Of a DNA stretch of 64,000 nucleotides, positions 44,944 to 53,862 are shown piece by piece; positions within the stretch are counted from its first letter, which is position 1; the number at the start of each line of letters is the position of its first letter. Origin of the DNA: Rugamonas rubra (lineage in GTDB: Bacteria > Pseudomonadota > Gammaproteobacteria > Burkholderiales > Burkholderiaceae_D); contig NZ_FOTW01000004.1 in assembly GCF_900114705.1 (NCBI RefSeq), forward strand, positions 1 through 64,000. The letters are read 5' to 3'. A program made the position numbers and the translations under genes. Below the pieces are notes generated by a model. It saw only the letters and a program-made list of their open reading frames with translations, made no database searches and was not told the DNA's origin.

Positions 44944-45065
44944 GCAATCAGCAGTAACAGTAAGCAGTCAGTTTTTCCGCCGCGCCAGCAGTAGCCAGTC
45001 TTTGTTTGTCCGTCCCCGGCCGCCGGCCGGGGGCTTGTCCGCCAGACCTCACGCTAAGGAATCCT

Positions 45066-46514
45066 ATGTCCCGTGGTACCAAAATCGTCGCAACGATCGG
45101 CCCCGCCTCCACCGACTTCAACGTCCTGGTCAAAATGATCCGTGCCGGCGTCGACGTCGTGCGCCTCAATTTCTCCCATGGCAAGGCGCAGGACCATATC
45201 GACCGTGCCCGTCTGGTGCGCGAGGCGGCCGCCGAGTGCGGCCGCGAGGTGGCGATCATGGCGGACATGCAGGGACCGAAGATCCGCGTCGGCAAGTTCG
45301 AGAACAACAAGATCGAGTTGGCCAACGGCGACAAGTTCATCCTCGACGCCAAGTGGGGCGAGAACGGCGAACTGGGCAACCAGGAGCGCGTCGGCCTCGA
45401 CTACAAGGCCCTGCCGCGCGACTTGCACAACGGCGACCACCTGCTGCTCAACGACGGCCTGATCGTCTTGGTGGTCGACAAGATCGTCGGCCACGAGATC
45501 TTCACCACCGTCAAGATCGGCGGCGAGTTGTCCAACAACAAGGGCATCAACCGCCAGGGCGGCGGCCTGACCGCGCCGGCCCTGACCGCCAAGGACATGG
45601 AGGACATCAAGACGGCGATGAGCTTCCAGGCCGACTACCTGGCGATCTCCTTCCCGAAAAGCGCCACCGACATGGAGATGGCGCGCCAGCTGGCCAACAT
45701 CGCCGGCGAGCCCTTCCACCACAAGCCGATGATGATCGCCAAGATCGAACGGGCCGAGGCCATTCCTGTGCTGCAGGAGATCCTCGACGCCTCCGACGGC
45801 ATCATGGTGGCCCGTGGCGACCTGGCGGTGGAAGTGGGCAACGCGGCGGTGCCGGCGCTGCAAAAGCGTATGATCAAGATGGCGCGCGCCTCGAACAAAC
45901 TGGCGATCACCGCGACGCAGATGATGGAGTCGATGATTTTCAACGCCGTGCCGACCCGGGCCGAGGTGTCCGACGTCGCCAACGCGGTGCTGGACGGCAC
46001 CGACGCCGTGATGACCTCGGCCGAAACCGCCTCGGGCAAGTACCCGATCGAGACGGTCGAGATGATGGCGGCCATTTGCGTCGAGGCCGAGCAGTCCGAA
46101 TACAACAAGCTCGACGCCGATTTCCTGAATGTGACATTTACCCGTATCGACCAGTCGATCGCCTACGGCGCGCTGTTCACCGCCCACCACCTGCGGGTCA
46201 AGGCGATCGTCGCGCTGACCGAGTCCGGTTCGACCGCGCTGTGGATGAGCCGCCACAGCATCGATACGCCGATCTTCGCGCTGACGCCGAGCGTCACCAC
46301 CCAGCGCAAGGCTTCGCTGTACCGCAACGTGCGCGCCTACCACCTGCTGCAGCAGGCCGACAGCAAGGTGGTGTTGAAGCAGGCCGAGGATTTGATGATC
46401 ACCCACGGCATCGCCAAGAAGGGCGACATGATCGTCGTCACCTGGGGCGAGCCGATGGGCCAGGTCGGCGGCACGAATGCATTGAAAATCGTCAAAGTCG
46501 GGGAATTCGAATAA
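45066..46514 (+). CDS. pyk: Pyruvate kinase
   Basis: 482-residue pyruvate kinase, converting PEP and ADP to pyruvate and ATP. RGTKIVATIGPAS, VVRLNFSHGKAQDH, the MIAKIERAEAI active-site region, DGIMVARGDLAVEVG, ITATQMMESMI and DGTDAVMTSAETASGKYP are canonical. ATG 45066 follows AAGGA; earlier in-frame starts lie in the pgk-pyk gap. A GC-rich hairpin (CCCCGGCC-GCC-GGCCGGGG, 45014-45032) sits upstream. It is probably co-expressed with fba. Confidence 0.96.
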   Translation: MSRGTKIVATIGPASTDFNVLVKMIRAGVDVVRLNFSHGKAQDHIDRARLVREAAAECGREVAIMADMQGPKIRVGKFENNKIELANGDKFILDAKWGENGELGNQERVGLDYKALPRDLHNGDHLLLNDGLIVLVVDKIVGHEIFTTVKIGGELSNNKGINRQGGGLTAPALTAKDMEDIKTAMSFQADYLAISFPKSATDMEMARQLANIAGEPFHHKPMMIAKIERAEAIPVLQEILDASDGIMVARGDLAVEVGNAAVPALQKRMIKMARASNKLAITATQMMESMIFNAVPTRAEVSDVANAVLDGTDAVMTSAETASGKYPIETVEMMAAICVEAEQSEYNKLDADFLNVTFTRIDQSIAYGALFTAHHLRVKAIVALTESGSTALWMSRHSIDTPIFALTPSVTTQRKASLYRNVRAYHLLQQADSKVVLKQAEDLMITHGIAKKGDMIVVTWGEPMGQVGGTNALKIVKVGEFE

Positions 46515-46598
46515 GCGCCGGCGCCGCACCGGCCCGGCCGCGCAGGCGGTGGGCGGTGCGCGCGGCAACCCAGTTTTTCTATTGTTTGGAGTAATACC

Positions 46599-47663
46599 AT
46601 GTCTCTCGTATCCATGCGTCAACTGCTGGACCATGCCGCCGAAAACGGTTACGGCCTGCCGGCTTTCAACGTCAACAACCTGGAACAGGTGCAGGCCATC
46701 ATGGCCGCCGCCGACGCCGTCGGCAGCCCGGTCATCATGCAGGCCTCGGCCGGCGCCCGCAAATACGCCGGCGAGGCCTTCCTGCGCCACCTGATCGACG
46801 CCGCCGTCGAAGCCTACCCGCACATCCCGGTGGTCATGCACCAGGACCACGGCCAGTCGCCGGCGGTGTGCCAGGCGGCGATCCGCTCCGGCTTCACCTC
46901 GGTGATGATGGACGGCTCGCTGGAAGCGGACGGCAAGTCGGTCGCCTCCTACGACTACAACGTTGAAGTGTCGCGCGAGGTGGTCAAGTTCTCGCACGCC
47001 ATCGGCGTCACCGTCGAGGCCGAACTGGGCGTGCTCGGTTCGCTCGAAACCATGATGGGCGACAAGGAAGACGGCCACGGCGCCGACGGCGCCATGACCC
47101 GCGAGCAGCTGCTCACCGACGTGGCCCAGGCCGCCGACTTCGTCGCCCGCACCCAGTGCGACGCGCTGGCCATCGCCATCGGCACCTCGCACGGCGCCTA
47201 CAAGTTCTCGCGCCAGCCGACCGGCGACATCCTGGCCATCGACCGCATCAAGGAAATCCACGCGCGCATCCCCAACACCCACCTGGTGATGCACGGTTCG
47301 TCGTCGGTGCCGCAGGAACTGCTGGCGATCATCCGCGAATTCGGCGGCGACATGAAGGAAACCTACGGTGTGCCGGTCGAAGAGATCCAGGAAGGCATCC
47401 GCCACGGCGTGCGCAAGATCAACATCGACACCGACATCCGTCTGGCGATGACCGCCGCCGTGCGTAAATACCTGTTCGAGAACCCGTCCAAGTTCGACCC
47501 GCGCGACTTCCTCAAGCCGGCCCGCGAAGCGGCCACGATGGTGTGCAAGGCGCGCTTCCTGTCCTTCGGTTGCGAAGGCCAGGCCGCCAAGATCAAGCCG
47601 ATCGCGCTGGAAAAAATGGCCGAGCGCTACAAGGCCGGCGAGCTGTCGCAGATCGTCAAGTAA
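46599..47663 (+). CDS. fba: Fructose-bisphosphate aldolase, class II
   Basis: 354-residue zinc aldolase splitting fructose-1,6-bisphosphate, of the Calvin-type class II subgroup found in betaproteobacteria. [34 protein letters not shown] opens it; [11 protein letters not shown] carries a metal ligand, [13 protein letters not shown] follows, [12 protein letters not shown] is conserved, and [11 protein letters not shown] and [21 protein letters not shown] bind phosphate. TTTGGAG precedes ATG 46599. Together with PPi-phosphofructokinase at 17.4 kb it covers the upper glycolytic steps. Confidence 0.95.
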   Translation: MSLVSMRQLLDHAAENGYGLPAFNVNNLEQVQAIMAAADAVGSPVIMQASAGARKYAGEAFLRHLIDAAVEAYPHIPVVMHQDHGQSPAVCQAAIRSGFTSVMMDGSLEADGKSVASYDYNVEVSREVVKFSHAIGVTVEAELGVLGSLETMMGDKEDGHGADGAMTREQLLTDVAQAADFVARTQCDALAIAIGTSHGAYKFSRQPTGDILAIDRIKEIHARIPNTHLVMHGSSSVPQELLAIIREFGGDMKETYGVPVEEIQEGIRHGVRKINIDTDIRLAMTAAVRKYLFENPSKFDPRDFLKPAREAATMVCKARFLSFGCEGQAAKIKPIALEKMAERYKAGELSQIVK

Positions 47664-47732
47664 CTCAGTAAGTCGAGTAAATTGGCGCGTTCGCGCGCCG
47701 TGATCCGCCGAGTAGACCCGCGACCGAAAGCG

Positions 47733-47758
47733 AGGGTCAGACCCTAGGGTCTGACCCT
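47733..47758. repeat. 26-base palindrome, GGGTCAGACCC family
   Basis: Identical to 8161-8186 and to the core at 3952-3977. It sits between the co-directional fba and purE genes, 70 bases after the fba stop. A hairpin with a UUCG loop (GGCGCG-TTCG-CGCGCC, 47684-47699) lies just upstream. Confidence 0.88.
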
Positions 47759-47816
47759 GGTTTTACGCCTCGGGGTTTTGCCGGCGAACCTGCAATTTTT
47801 GATTTGAGTGATAAAA

Positions 47817-48311
47817 ATGTCTGAAAAAACTTTAGTTGGCATCGTCATGGGCTCCACCTCCGATTGGGACATCATGAAAGAAGCGGCGCAGATCTGCAAA
47901 GACTTCGGCGTCAGCTACGAAGCGCGCGCGCTGTCGGCGCACCGCACCCCTAAAGAGCTGGAAGCCTGGCTGGCCGACATGGAAGCGCGCGGCGCCCAGG
48001 CCTTCATCGCCGGCGCCGGCGCTGCGGCCCACCTGGCCGGCGTGGTGGCCGCTTCGACCATCCTGCCAGTGTACGGCGTGCCTATCCCGTCGAAATACCT
48101 GAAGGGTCTGGACTCGCTGCTGTCGACCGTGCAGATGCCCAAGGGCATTCCCGTCGCCACCCTGGCGATCGGCGAATCGGGCGCGGCCAACGCGGCGCTG
48201 GCCGTGGTCTCCGTGCTGGCGCTGAACGACGCCGGCCTGAAAGCCAAGCTGCTCGAATTCCGCAAGACCCAGGCCGACAAGGTGCGCGGCTCGGTGCTGC
48301 CGCAGCTGTAA
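47817..48311 (+). CDS. purE: N5-carboxyaminoimidazole ribonucleotide mutase
   Basis: 164-residue PurE of class I type: VGIVMGSTSDWDIMKEAA, VSYEARALSAHRTPKELEAWL, FIAGAGAAAHLAGVVAAST, GVPIPSKYLKGLDSLLSTVQMPKGIPVATLAIGESGAANAAL. It rearranges N5-CAIR, made by PurK, to CAIR. ATG 47817 is used; GTG 47808 is an in-frame alternative. The usual partner purK does not follow; purC does, after a gap with tandem repeats. Confidence 0.94.
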   Translation: MSEKTLVGIVMGSTSDWDIMKEAAQICKDFGVSYEARALSAHRTPKELEAWLADMEARGAQAFIAGAGAAAHLAGVVAASTILPVYGVPIPSKYLKGLDSLLSTVQMPKGIPVATLAIGESGAANAALAVVSVLALNDAGLKAKLLEFRKTQADKVRGSVLPQL

Positions 48312-48335
48312 GCTCAGCGGCGCGTCGTGCCATAA

Positions 48336-48371
48336 AGTAGTCCCCCGAGTAGTCCCCCGAGTAGTCCCCCG
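48336..48371. repeat. 12-base tandem repeat, three perfect copies
   Basis: AGTAGTCCCCCG is repeated exactly three times between purE and purC. Copy number at such tracts often varies between strains through slippage. Confidence 0.9.
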
Positions 48372-48373
48372 CG

Positions 48374-48413
48374 CGGCCGCATAGGCCGCCCTGTAACACG
48401 GCCGCATAGGCCG
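48374..48413. repeat. 15-base direct repeat with internal dyad, two copies
   Basis: CGGCCGCATAGGCCG occurs at 48374-48388 and 48399-48413. Each copy can fold into a hairpin with 5-base arms (CGGCC/GGCCG). Together with the adjacent 12-base repeats this fills most of the purE-purC gap, directly upstream of the purC ribosome site. Confidence 0.85.
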
Positions 48414-48434
48414 TTCTTCAATACGTTAGGAATT

Positions 48435-49316
48435 ATGATGGCTGGAATCCTTGAAACAAACCTGAAATCGCTGCCCTTCCTGCATCGCGGCAAAGTGCGC
48501 GACATCTACGCGGTCGGCGACGACAAGCTGCTGGTGGTGCAGACCGACCGCCTGTCGGCCTTCGACGTGATCCTCGACGATCCGATCCCCAACAAGGGCA
48601 AGATGCTGACCGAGATGTCGAACTTCTGGTTCAAGAAATTCGGCGATCTGATGCCTAACCACGAGACCGGCATCGACCCGGTGTCGGTGGTCTCGCCGGA
48701 CGAGGCCGACCAGGTCGCCGGCCGCGCCATCGTCGTCAAGAAGTTCACCCCGCTGGGCATCGAGGCGATCGTGCGCGGCTACATCATCGGTTCCGGCTGG
48801 AAGGACTACCAGAAGACCGGCGCCATCTGCGGCATCGCGCTGCCGGCCGGCCTGCAGGAAGCGCAGAAGCTGCCCGAGGTGCTGTTCACGCCGTCGACCA
48901 AGGCCCCGGCCGGCGCGCACGACGAGAACATCGACTACGCCGAAGCCGAGCGCATCGTCGGCGTCGACATCGCCCGCCAGGTCAAGGAAGCGGCGATCAA
49001 GCTGTACACCCTGGCGGCCGAATACGCGGCCACGCGCGGCATCATCATCGCCGACACCAAGTTCGAGTTCGGCCTCGACGCCAACGGCACCGTGCACCTG
49101 ATCGACGAGATCCTGACGCCGGACTCCTCGCGCTTCTGGCCGATGTCGAGCTACCAGGTGGGCAAGTCGCCCGAGTCCTTCGACAAGCAGTTCGTCCGCG
49201 ACTGGCTGGAAACCCAGCCGTGGAACAAGAAGGCGCCGGCGCCGAGCGTGCCGCAGGACGTGCTGGACCAGACCTCCGCCAAGTACGCCGAGGCGCTGCG
49301 CCTGCTGACCCAGTAA
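48435..49316 (+). CDS. purC: Phosphoribosylaminoimidazole-succinocarboxamide synthase
   Basis: 293-residue SAICAR synthetase of the longer, yeast-like type common in betaproteobacteria. It joins aspartate to [97 protein letters not shown] and [11 protein letters not shown] are family motifs. GTTAGGAA precedes ATG 48435 (ATG 48438 is next). It acts directly after PurE and starts the following Sua5 gene 8 bases after its stop. Confidence 0.95.
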   Translation: MMAGILETNLKSLPFLHRGKVRDIYAVGDDKLLVVQTDRLSAFDVILDDPIPNKGKMLTEMSNFWFKKFGDLMPNHETGIDPVSVVSPDEADQVAGRAIVVKKFTPLGIEAIVRGYIIGSGWKDYQKTGAICGIALPAGLQEAQKLPEVLFTPSTKAPAGAHDENIDYAEAERIVGVDIARQVKEAAIKLYTLAAEYAATRGIIIADTKFEFGLDANGTVHLIDEILTPDSSRFWPMSSYQVGKSPESFDKQFVRDWLETQPWNKKAPAPSVPQDVLDQTSAKYAEALRLLTQ

Positions 49317-49323
49317 GACCGCC

Positions 49324-50352
49324 ATGAAGCATTCTGCCGGGAGCCCCGCTCCCTCCGCGGAAATCGTCCAGGCCGCCGCGATCCTCGCATCCGGCGGCCT
49401 GGTCGCTTTTCCGACCGAAACAGTCTACGGCCTGGGCGCCGACGCCGAGGACCCGGCGGCGGTGGCCCGCATCTACCAGGCCAAGGGCCGTCCCAACGAC
49501 CATCCGGTGATCGTCCACCTGGCGCCCGGCGCCGACCTAGACTACTGGTCCAGCGACATCCCGCCGGCCGCGCGCCAGCTGGTGGCGGCCTTCTGGCCCG
49601 GCCCGCTGACGCTGATTTTGAAACGCAACGCCCACATTCCCGACGCCGTCTCCGGCGGCCAGGACACGGTCGGCCTGCGCTGCCCCTCGCACCCGGTGGC
49701 CATCGCGCTGCTGAGCGCCTTCAAGGGCGGCAAGGGCGGCGTCGCCGCGCCGTCGGCCAACAAGTTCGGCAACGTCAGCCCGACCACGGCGCAGCACGTG
49801 CGCGACGAGTTCGGCGACGAGCCGCTGCTCGGCGCCGTGCTCGACGGCGGCGCCAGCCAGGTCGGCATCGAATCGACCATCCTCGACCTGTCGCGGCTGG
49901 ACACGCGCGGCCCGGTGCTGCTGCGTCCCGGCCACATCAGCGCGCAGCAGATCGCCGACGTCATCGGCCTGCTGCCCGGCCAGCCCGACGCGGCCGCGCC
50001 GCGCGCCTCCGGCACGCTGGAGTCGCACTACGCGCCGCACACGCCGGTGTTGATGCTCGAGCGCGCGCAGCTGGCCGACAGCCTGGCCCGGCTGCAGGCC
50101 AAGGGCAAGCGCGTCGCCCTGATCGTCCACACGCTGGCGGCGCCGGCCGGCCCGCACGTGACGCTGCCGGCCACCCCGGCCGGCTACGCCTACGGCCTGT
50201 ACGCCGCGCTGCGCGAGATGGACCAAAGCGGCGCCGATTTGATACTGGTCGAAACCCCGCCGCAGGACGCCGAGTGGCTCGGCGTGAACGACCGATTGCG
50301 GCGCGCGGTATTCGGCTCATCGGGTATGATGGAAGCGTTGTTGCGGTCCTGA
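49324..50352 (+). CDS. L-threonylcarbamoyladenylate synthase (Sua5/YwlC type)
   Basis: 342-residue enzyme making threonylcarbamoyl-AMP for the t6A modification of tRNAs. The YrdC-like catalytic domain (ILASGGLVAFPTETVYGLGADA, KGRPNDHPVIVHL, GLRCPSHPVA, APSANKFGNVSPTTAQHV) is followed by a Sua5 C-terminal domain (about residues 220-340, GTLESHYAPHTPVLMLE). Two-domain proteins are called Sua5 and single-domain ones TsaC. It is 8 bases after purC and probably co-transcribed. TcdA at the window's end acts later on the same modified base. Confidence 0.93.
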   Translation: MKHSAGSPAPSAEIVQAAAILASGGLVAFPTETVYGLGADAEDPAAVARIYQAKGRPNDHPVIVHLAPGADLDYWSSDIPPAARQLVAAFWPGPLTLILKRNAHIPDAVSGGQDTVGLRCPSHPVAIALLSAFKGGKGGVAAPSANKFGNVSPTTAQHVRDEFGDEPLLGAVLDGGASQVGIESTILDLSRLDTRGPVLLRPGHISAQQIADVIGLLPGQPDAAAPRASGTLESHYAPHTPVLMLERAQLADSLARLQAKGKRVALIVHTLAAPAGPHVTLPATPAGYAYGLYAALREMDQSGADLILVETPPQDAEWLGVNDRLRRAVFGSSGMMEALLRS

Positions 50353-50400
50353 TCCACGCCGTTCCCCTGCGGCTGGCGTGACCGGCGACGGGAGGTTGGC

Positions 50401-51939
50401 ATGCTTCCACTATTGTTCGCTTTGCTACTGGCGGCGGCCGCGCCCGCCGCCGCCAACGAAGGTCTGGCGGCCAACCCCGTCGGCGCCGCCAACGCCATCA
50501 GCAACGCCGCCAGCGCCAACGCGCCGCCGGCGCCGCCCCGTGGCGCGGTGCTGGACGGGCCGACGCTGGTGCCGATCGCCCTGGGCGGCGGCGCCAGCCT
50601 CGACAGCCTCGACCCCGCCACGCTGGCCGCCGTGCTGCGCCACGCCCAGGGCGGCGCGCTGATGGACATCGCCGGCGAGCCGCGCTGCGCCATCACCATC
50701 CACACGCTGCGCTACCAGACCGTGGGCGGCCACGGCGAGCCGACCGACGCCAGCAGCGTCGTCATGCTGCCGTCCGGCGCCGACCCGGCCTGCCAGGGGC
50801 CGCGCCCGGTGCTGCTGTACGCCCACGGCACCGTGCTCGACAAGCAGTTCAGCATGGCCCGCCTGAACGGCGAGGCGCGCCTGGTGGCGGCGATGTTCGT
50901 CGCCCAGGGCTTCATCGTCGTGGCGCCCGACTACGCCGGCTACGGCGCCTCGTCCTTGCCCTACCACCCCTACCTGAACGCCGAACAGCAGGCCGGCGAC
51001 ATGCTCGACGCCCTGCGCGCGGCGCGCGAGGTGTACGCGCAACTGGGCGTGCGGGCGGCGCCGCGGCTGTTCCTGAGCGGCTATTCGCAGGGCGGTTTCG
51101 TCGCGTTGGCGACCCAGCGCCTGATCGAGCGCGACTTCGCCGCCGAGTTCCCGCTGGTGGCGGTGGCCGGCATGTCCGGCCCCTACGCGCTGCTGCAGAT
51201 GGGCGACGGCATCTTCGGCGGCCAGCCGTTGCTGGGGGGCACGGCCTACCTGCCGCTGGTGACCACCTCCGGCCAGCGCGCCGGCGCCGCCCTGTACGCC
51301 AGCCCGGCCGAGTTATACGAGCCCGACTACGCCGCCGGCATCGAGGCGCTGCTGCCCGGCGCGCAGCGCTTCGACGAGCTGGTGCGCCAAGGCCGGCTGC
51401 CGTCCGGCGCCCTGTTCGCGCTCGACTCGCAGCCGCAGGGGCAGGGCGCGGCGGCCTTTTTCGCCGCCCACAACCTGGTGCGCAGCAGCTACCGCCAGGC
51501 CTACCTGACCGACATGGCGGCCCATCCCTGCGGCGCCGAGCCGGTCGAGCCGGCGGCCTGCCGGGCCGGCAACGGCCTGCGCCGCTGGCTGGCGCGCAAC
51601 GACCTGCGCAGCTATCGGCCGCGCGCCGCGCTGCTGCTGTGCGGCGGCGGCGACGATCCGGTGGTGCCCTTCGCCAACGCCAGCGCGGCCCAGCGCTATT
51701 TCAGCGCGCGCGGCGCGGCGCCGCTGCTGCTCGACCTGGAGGCGGCCGACGCCGCCGCGCCGGCGTCGTGGCTGGCGGCGCGCGCCGGCTTCGCCAGGGC
51801 CAAGGAGCGGGTCCGCGCCGAGGCGCGCGACAAGGGCCGCGACCCGGCCAGGGCGGTGGCCGAGATGTACCACGGCAGGCTGGCGGCGCAGTACTGCGTC
51901 CGCGCGGCGCGCGACTTTTTCCTGAAGGCTATGCCGTAG
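50401..51939 (+). CDS. Exported alpha/beta hydrolase (lipase/esterase-like)
   Basis: 512-residue secreted hydrolase. Signal peptide MLPLLFALLLAAAAPAAA, then an Ala/Asn-rich linker to about residue 45. The hydrolase core has PVLLYAHGTVLDKQ (oxyanion), VVAPDYAGYGAS, nucleophile elbow SGYSQGG near residue 228, GGGDDPVVPFANA for the acid, and MYHGRLAAQYC as a candidate His. It resembles secretory-lipase-type proteins, but the substrate is unknown. ATG 50401 follows GGGAGGTTGGC. It is a tandem paralogue of the lipoprotein encoded next. Confidence 0.8.
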   Translation: MLPLLFALLLAAAAPAAANEGLAANPVGAANAISNAASANAPPAPPRGAVLDGPTLVPIALGGGASLDSLDPATLAAVLRHAQGGALMDIAGEPRCAITIHTLRYQTVGGHGEPTDASSVVMLPSGADPACQGPRPVLLYAHGTVLDKQFSMARLNGEARLVAAMFVAQGFIVVAPDYAGYGASSLPYHPYLNAEQQAGDMLDALRAAREVYAQLGVRAAPRLFLSGYSQGGFVALATQRLIERDFAAEFPLVAVAGMSGPYALLQMGDGIFGGQPLLGGTAYLPLVTTSGQRAGAALYASPAELYEPDYAAGIEALLPGAQRFDELVRQGRLPSGALFALDSQPQGQGAAAFFAAHNLVRSSYRQAYLTDMAAHPCGAEPVEPAACRAGNGLRRWLARNDLRSYRPRAALLLCGGGDDPVVPFANASAAQRYFSARGAAPLLLDLEAADAAAPASWLAARAGFARAKERVRAEARDKGRDPARAVAEMYHGRLAAQYCVRAARDFFLKAMP

Positions 51940-52064
51940 CCTGTTGCCACTATGCTAGCATTGGCGGGCCGCCGGTCGACTCGATAGTGCGCCCGGCCGC
52001 GTCGTGTCGTTCCAACGCGGCGGCCCATGGGCCGGCCGCACCCTGCCATCGTCGAGGAAAGCCC

Positions 52065-53669
52065 ATGCGCCCTGTCCATCCATTCCCGCCATCCCATGCG
52101 GCCCGCCCGGCCCGCCGCCCGCTGCCGCTGGGTTCCCTGCTGCTGCTCAGTCCCCTGCTGGTCCTGTCCGCCTGCGGCGGCGGTGGCGGTGGCGGCGGTT
52201 CCGGCGACGGCGTGGTGGTGGTGCCGACCCCGCCGGTGGTCCCGCCGTCCCTGCGCGGCAAGCTGATCGGCACGGCCAGCGTGGTGCCGGTCAGCATCAA
52301 CGGCGCCAGCGTCAACACGCTCGAGCCGGCCGTCTTCAAACAGTTCCTCGACGACCAGCAACGCGGCAGCAGCAACATCACCGGCACGCCCAGCTGCGCG
52401 GTCACCACCTACACCGTCAAGTACCACACGGTCGGCTCGGCCGGCGAGGACACCGAGGCCAGCACCGCCATCATGGTGCCGTCCGGCGGCACGGCCGGCC
52501 AGTGCGGCGGCGCCCGCCCGGTGTTGCTGTACGCCCACGGCACCTCGGTGTTGAAGGCGAACGACATGAGCAAGCTCAGCGCCACCGAGCCGCGCCTGGT
52601 GGCCGCCATGTTCGCCGCCCAGGGCTACATCGTGGTGGCGCCGAACTACGCCGGCTACGCCGGTTCGACCCTGGGCTACCACGCCTATCTGGACGCGCTG
52701 CAACAGTCCAGCGACATGGTCGACGGCCTGCGCGCGGCGCGCCTGTCCTTCGCCGCCGTCGGCGCCAAGGACGGCGGCCGCCTGCTGCTGACCGGCTACT
52801 CGCAGGGCGGCTATGTCGCCCTGGCCACCCAGCGCGCCATGCAGAGCGGCTACGCCGGCGAGTTCAACGTGACTGCGGCGGCCGGCCTGTCCGGCCCCTA
52901 CGCGCTGAGCCTGTTCGGCGACAGCATCTTCGGCGGCGCCCCCAGCAGCGGCGCGGCGGCCTTCCTGCCGATGCTGATCAACGCCGGCCAGCGCGCCAAC
53001 GCCGGCCTGTACAGCAGCAGCGCCGAGGTCTACGAGGCCAAGTACGCCAGCGGCATCGACAGCCTGTTCCCCGGCGCGCTGGGCATCGGCGACCTGGTGG
53101 CGGCCGGCAAGCTGCCCAACGACGTGCTGTTCGCCCAGGACTCGCTGCCGCAGGCGGCCGGCTACGCCGCCTCCTTCGGCGCCGACCACCTGTTCAAGAC
53201 CAGCTACCGCGACGGCTACCTGGCCGACCTGCGGGCCACCCCCTGCAACGCCAGCAACGCCAATCCGCTCGGCTGCGCGCCGGCCCATCCGCTGCGCAAG
53301 TGGCTGCTGAAGAACGACCTGCGCAACTACCTGCCGGCGGTGCCGCTGCTGCTGTGCGGCGGCGACCAGGACCCGGTGGTGCCGTACAAGAACGCCGAGG
53401 CGGCCTACGCCTACTTCGCCGCCCAGGGCAAGCCGGCCGGCACGCTGAGCCTGCTCAACGTCGACGCGACGGCGAGCCTGGGCGACTACGCCGACACCCA
53501 GCTGGCCTTCGGCGCGGCCAAGGGCGTCTTGCGTCTGTCGGCCCTGCTCGAAGGCAAGAGCGCCAGCCAGGCCGACCAGGCCGTGCGCGACAGCTACCAC
53601 GCCGGCCTGGTGGCGCCGTTCTGCCTGCGCGCCACGCGCGATTTCTTCGGCCGGGCGGCCAACCGTTAA
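52065..53669 (+). CDS. Alpha/beta hydrolase lipoprotein, paralogue of the preceding gene
   Basis: 534 residues. The lipobox LLVLSAC followed by a run of Gly predicts acylation of that Cys and a flexible tether. The core parallels the upstream protein: VNTLEPAVFKQFLDD, PVLLYAHGTSVLK, VVAPNYAGYAGSTLGYHAYLDA, nucleophile elbow TGYSQGG, GGDQDPVVPYKNA, and SYHAGLVAPFCLRATRDFFG. ATG 52065 has GAGGAAAGCCC upstream. A terminator follows. The two genes look like a duplication in which one product became membrane-anchored. Confidence 0.8.
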   Translation: MRPVHPFPPSHAARPARRPLPLGSLLLLSPLLVLSACGGGGGGGGSGDGVVVVPTPPVVPPSLRGKLIGTASVVPVSINGASVNTLEPAVFKQFLDDQQRGSSNITGTPSCAVTTYTVKYHTVGSAGEDTEASTAIMVPSGGTAGQCGGARPVLLYAHGTSVLKANDMSKLSATEPRLVAAMFAAQGYIVVAPNYAGYAGSTLGYHAYLDALQQSSDMVDGLRAARLSFAAVGAKDGGRLLLTGYSQGGYVALATQRAMQSGYAGEFNVTAAAGLSGPYALSLFGDSIFGGAPSSGAAAFLPMLINAGQRANAGLYSSSAEVYEAKYASGIDSLFPGALGIGDLVAAGKLPNDVLFAQDSLPQAAGYAASFGADHLFKTSYRDGYLADLRATPCNASNANPLGCAPAHPLRKWLLKNDLRNYLPAVPLLLCGGDQDPVVPYKNAEAAYAYFAAQGKPAGTLSLLNVDATASLGDYADTQLAFGAAKGVLRLSALLEGKSASQADQAVRDSYHAGLVAPFCLRATRDFFGRAANR

Positions 53670-53712
53670 ATCCCTGACGGGAATATGTGTTGTTTGAATT
53701 GAAAACATTGCA

Positions 53713-53738
53713 AGGCGGCCAGAGTGGCCGCCTTTTTT
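53713..53738 (+). terminator. Rho-independent terminator after the hydrolase lipoprotein
   Basis: Stem AGGCGGCC (53713-53720), loop AGAGT, stem GGCCGCCT (53726-53733), then a run of Ts to 53738. It separates the tandem hydrolases from the GDSL gene. Confidence 0.88.
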
Positions 53739-53862
53739 GTTGGACGCGGTGCAAACGTTACAAGTTTTACCCTATACAAGTGCGAACTAGGCTGGCATAT
53801 TGGTCGGATTGCGAATAGCACATGCGTTCGTAAATATCATAAAAATATCCTCAGGAGACAGC

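Noticed and set aside
45054..47405. A 783-residue minus-strand reading frame across pyk and fba
   Set aside because: It is the antisense shadow of two certain genes in very GC-rich DNA. Its translation is low-complexity (Val/Asp/His/Gly-rich), with no family motif.
48336..48413. CRISPR-like repeats
   Set aside because: The units are 12 and 15 bases, directly tandem or nearly so, with no uniform spacers and no cas genes.
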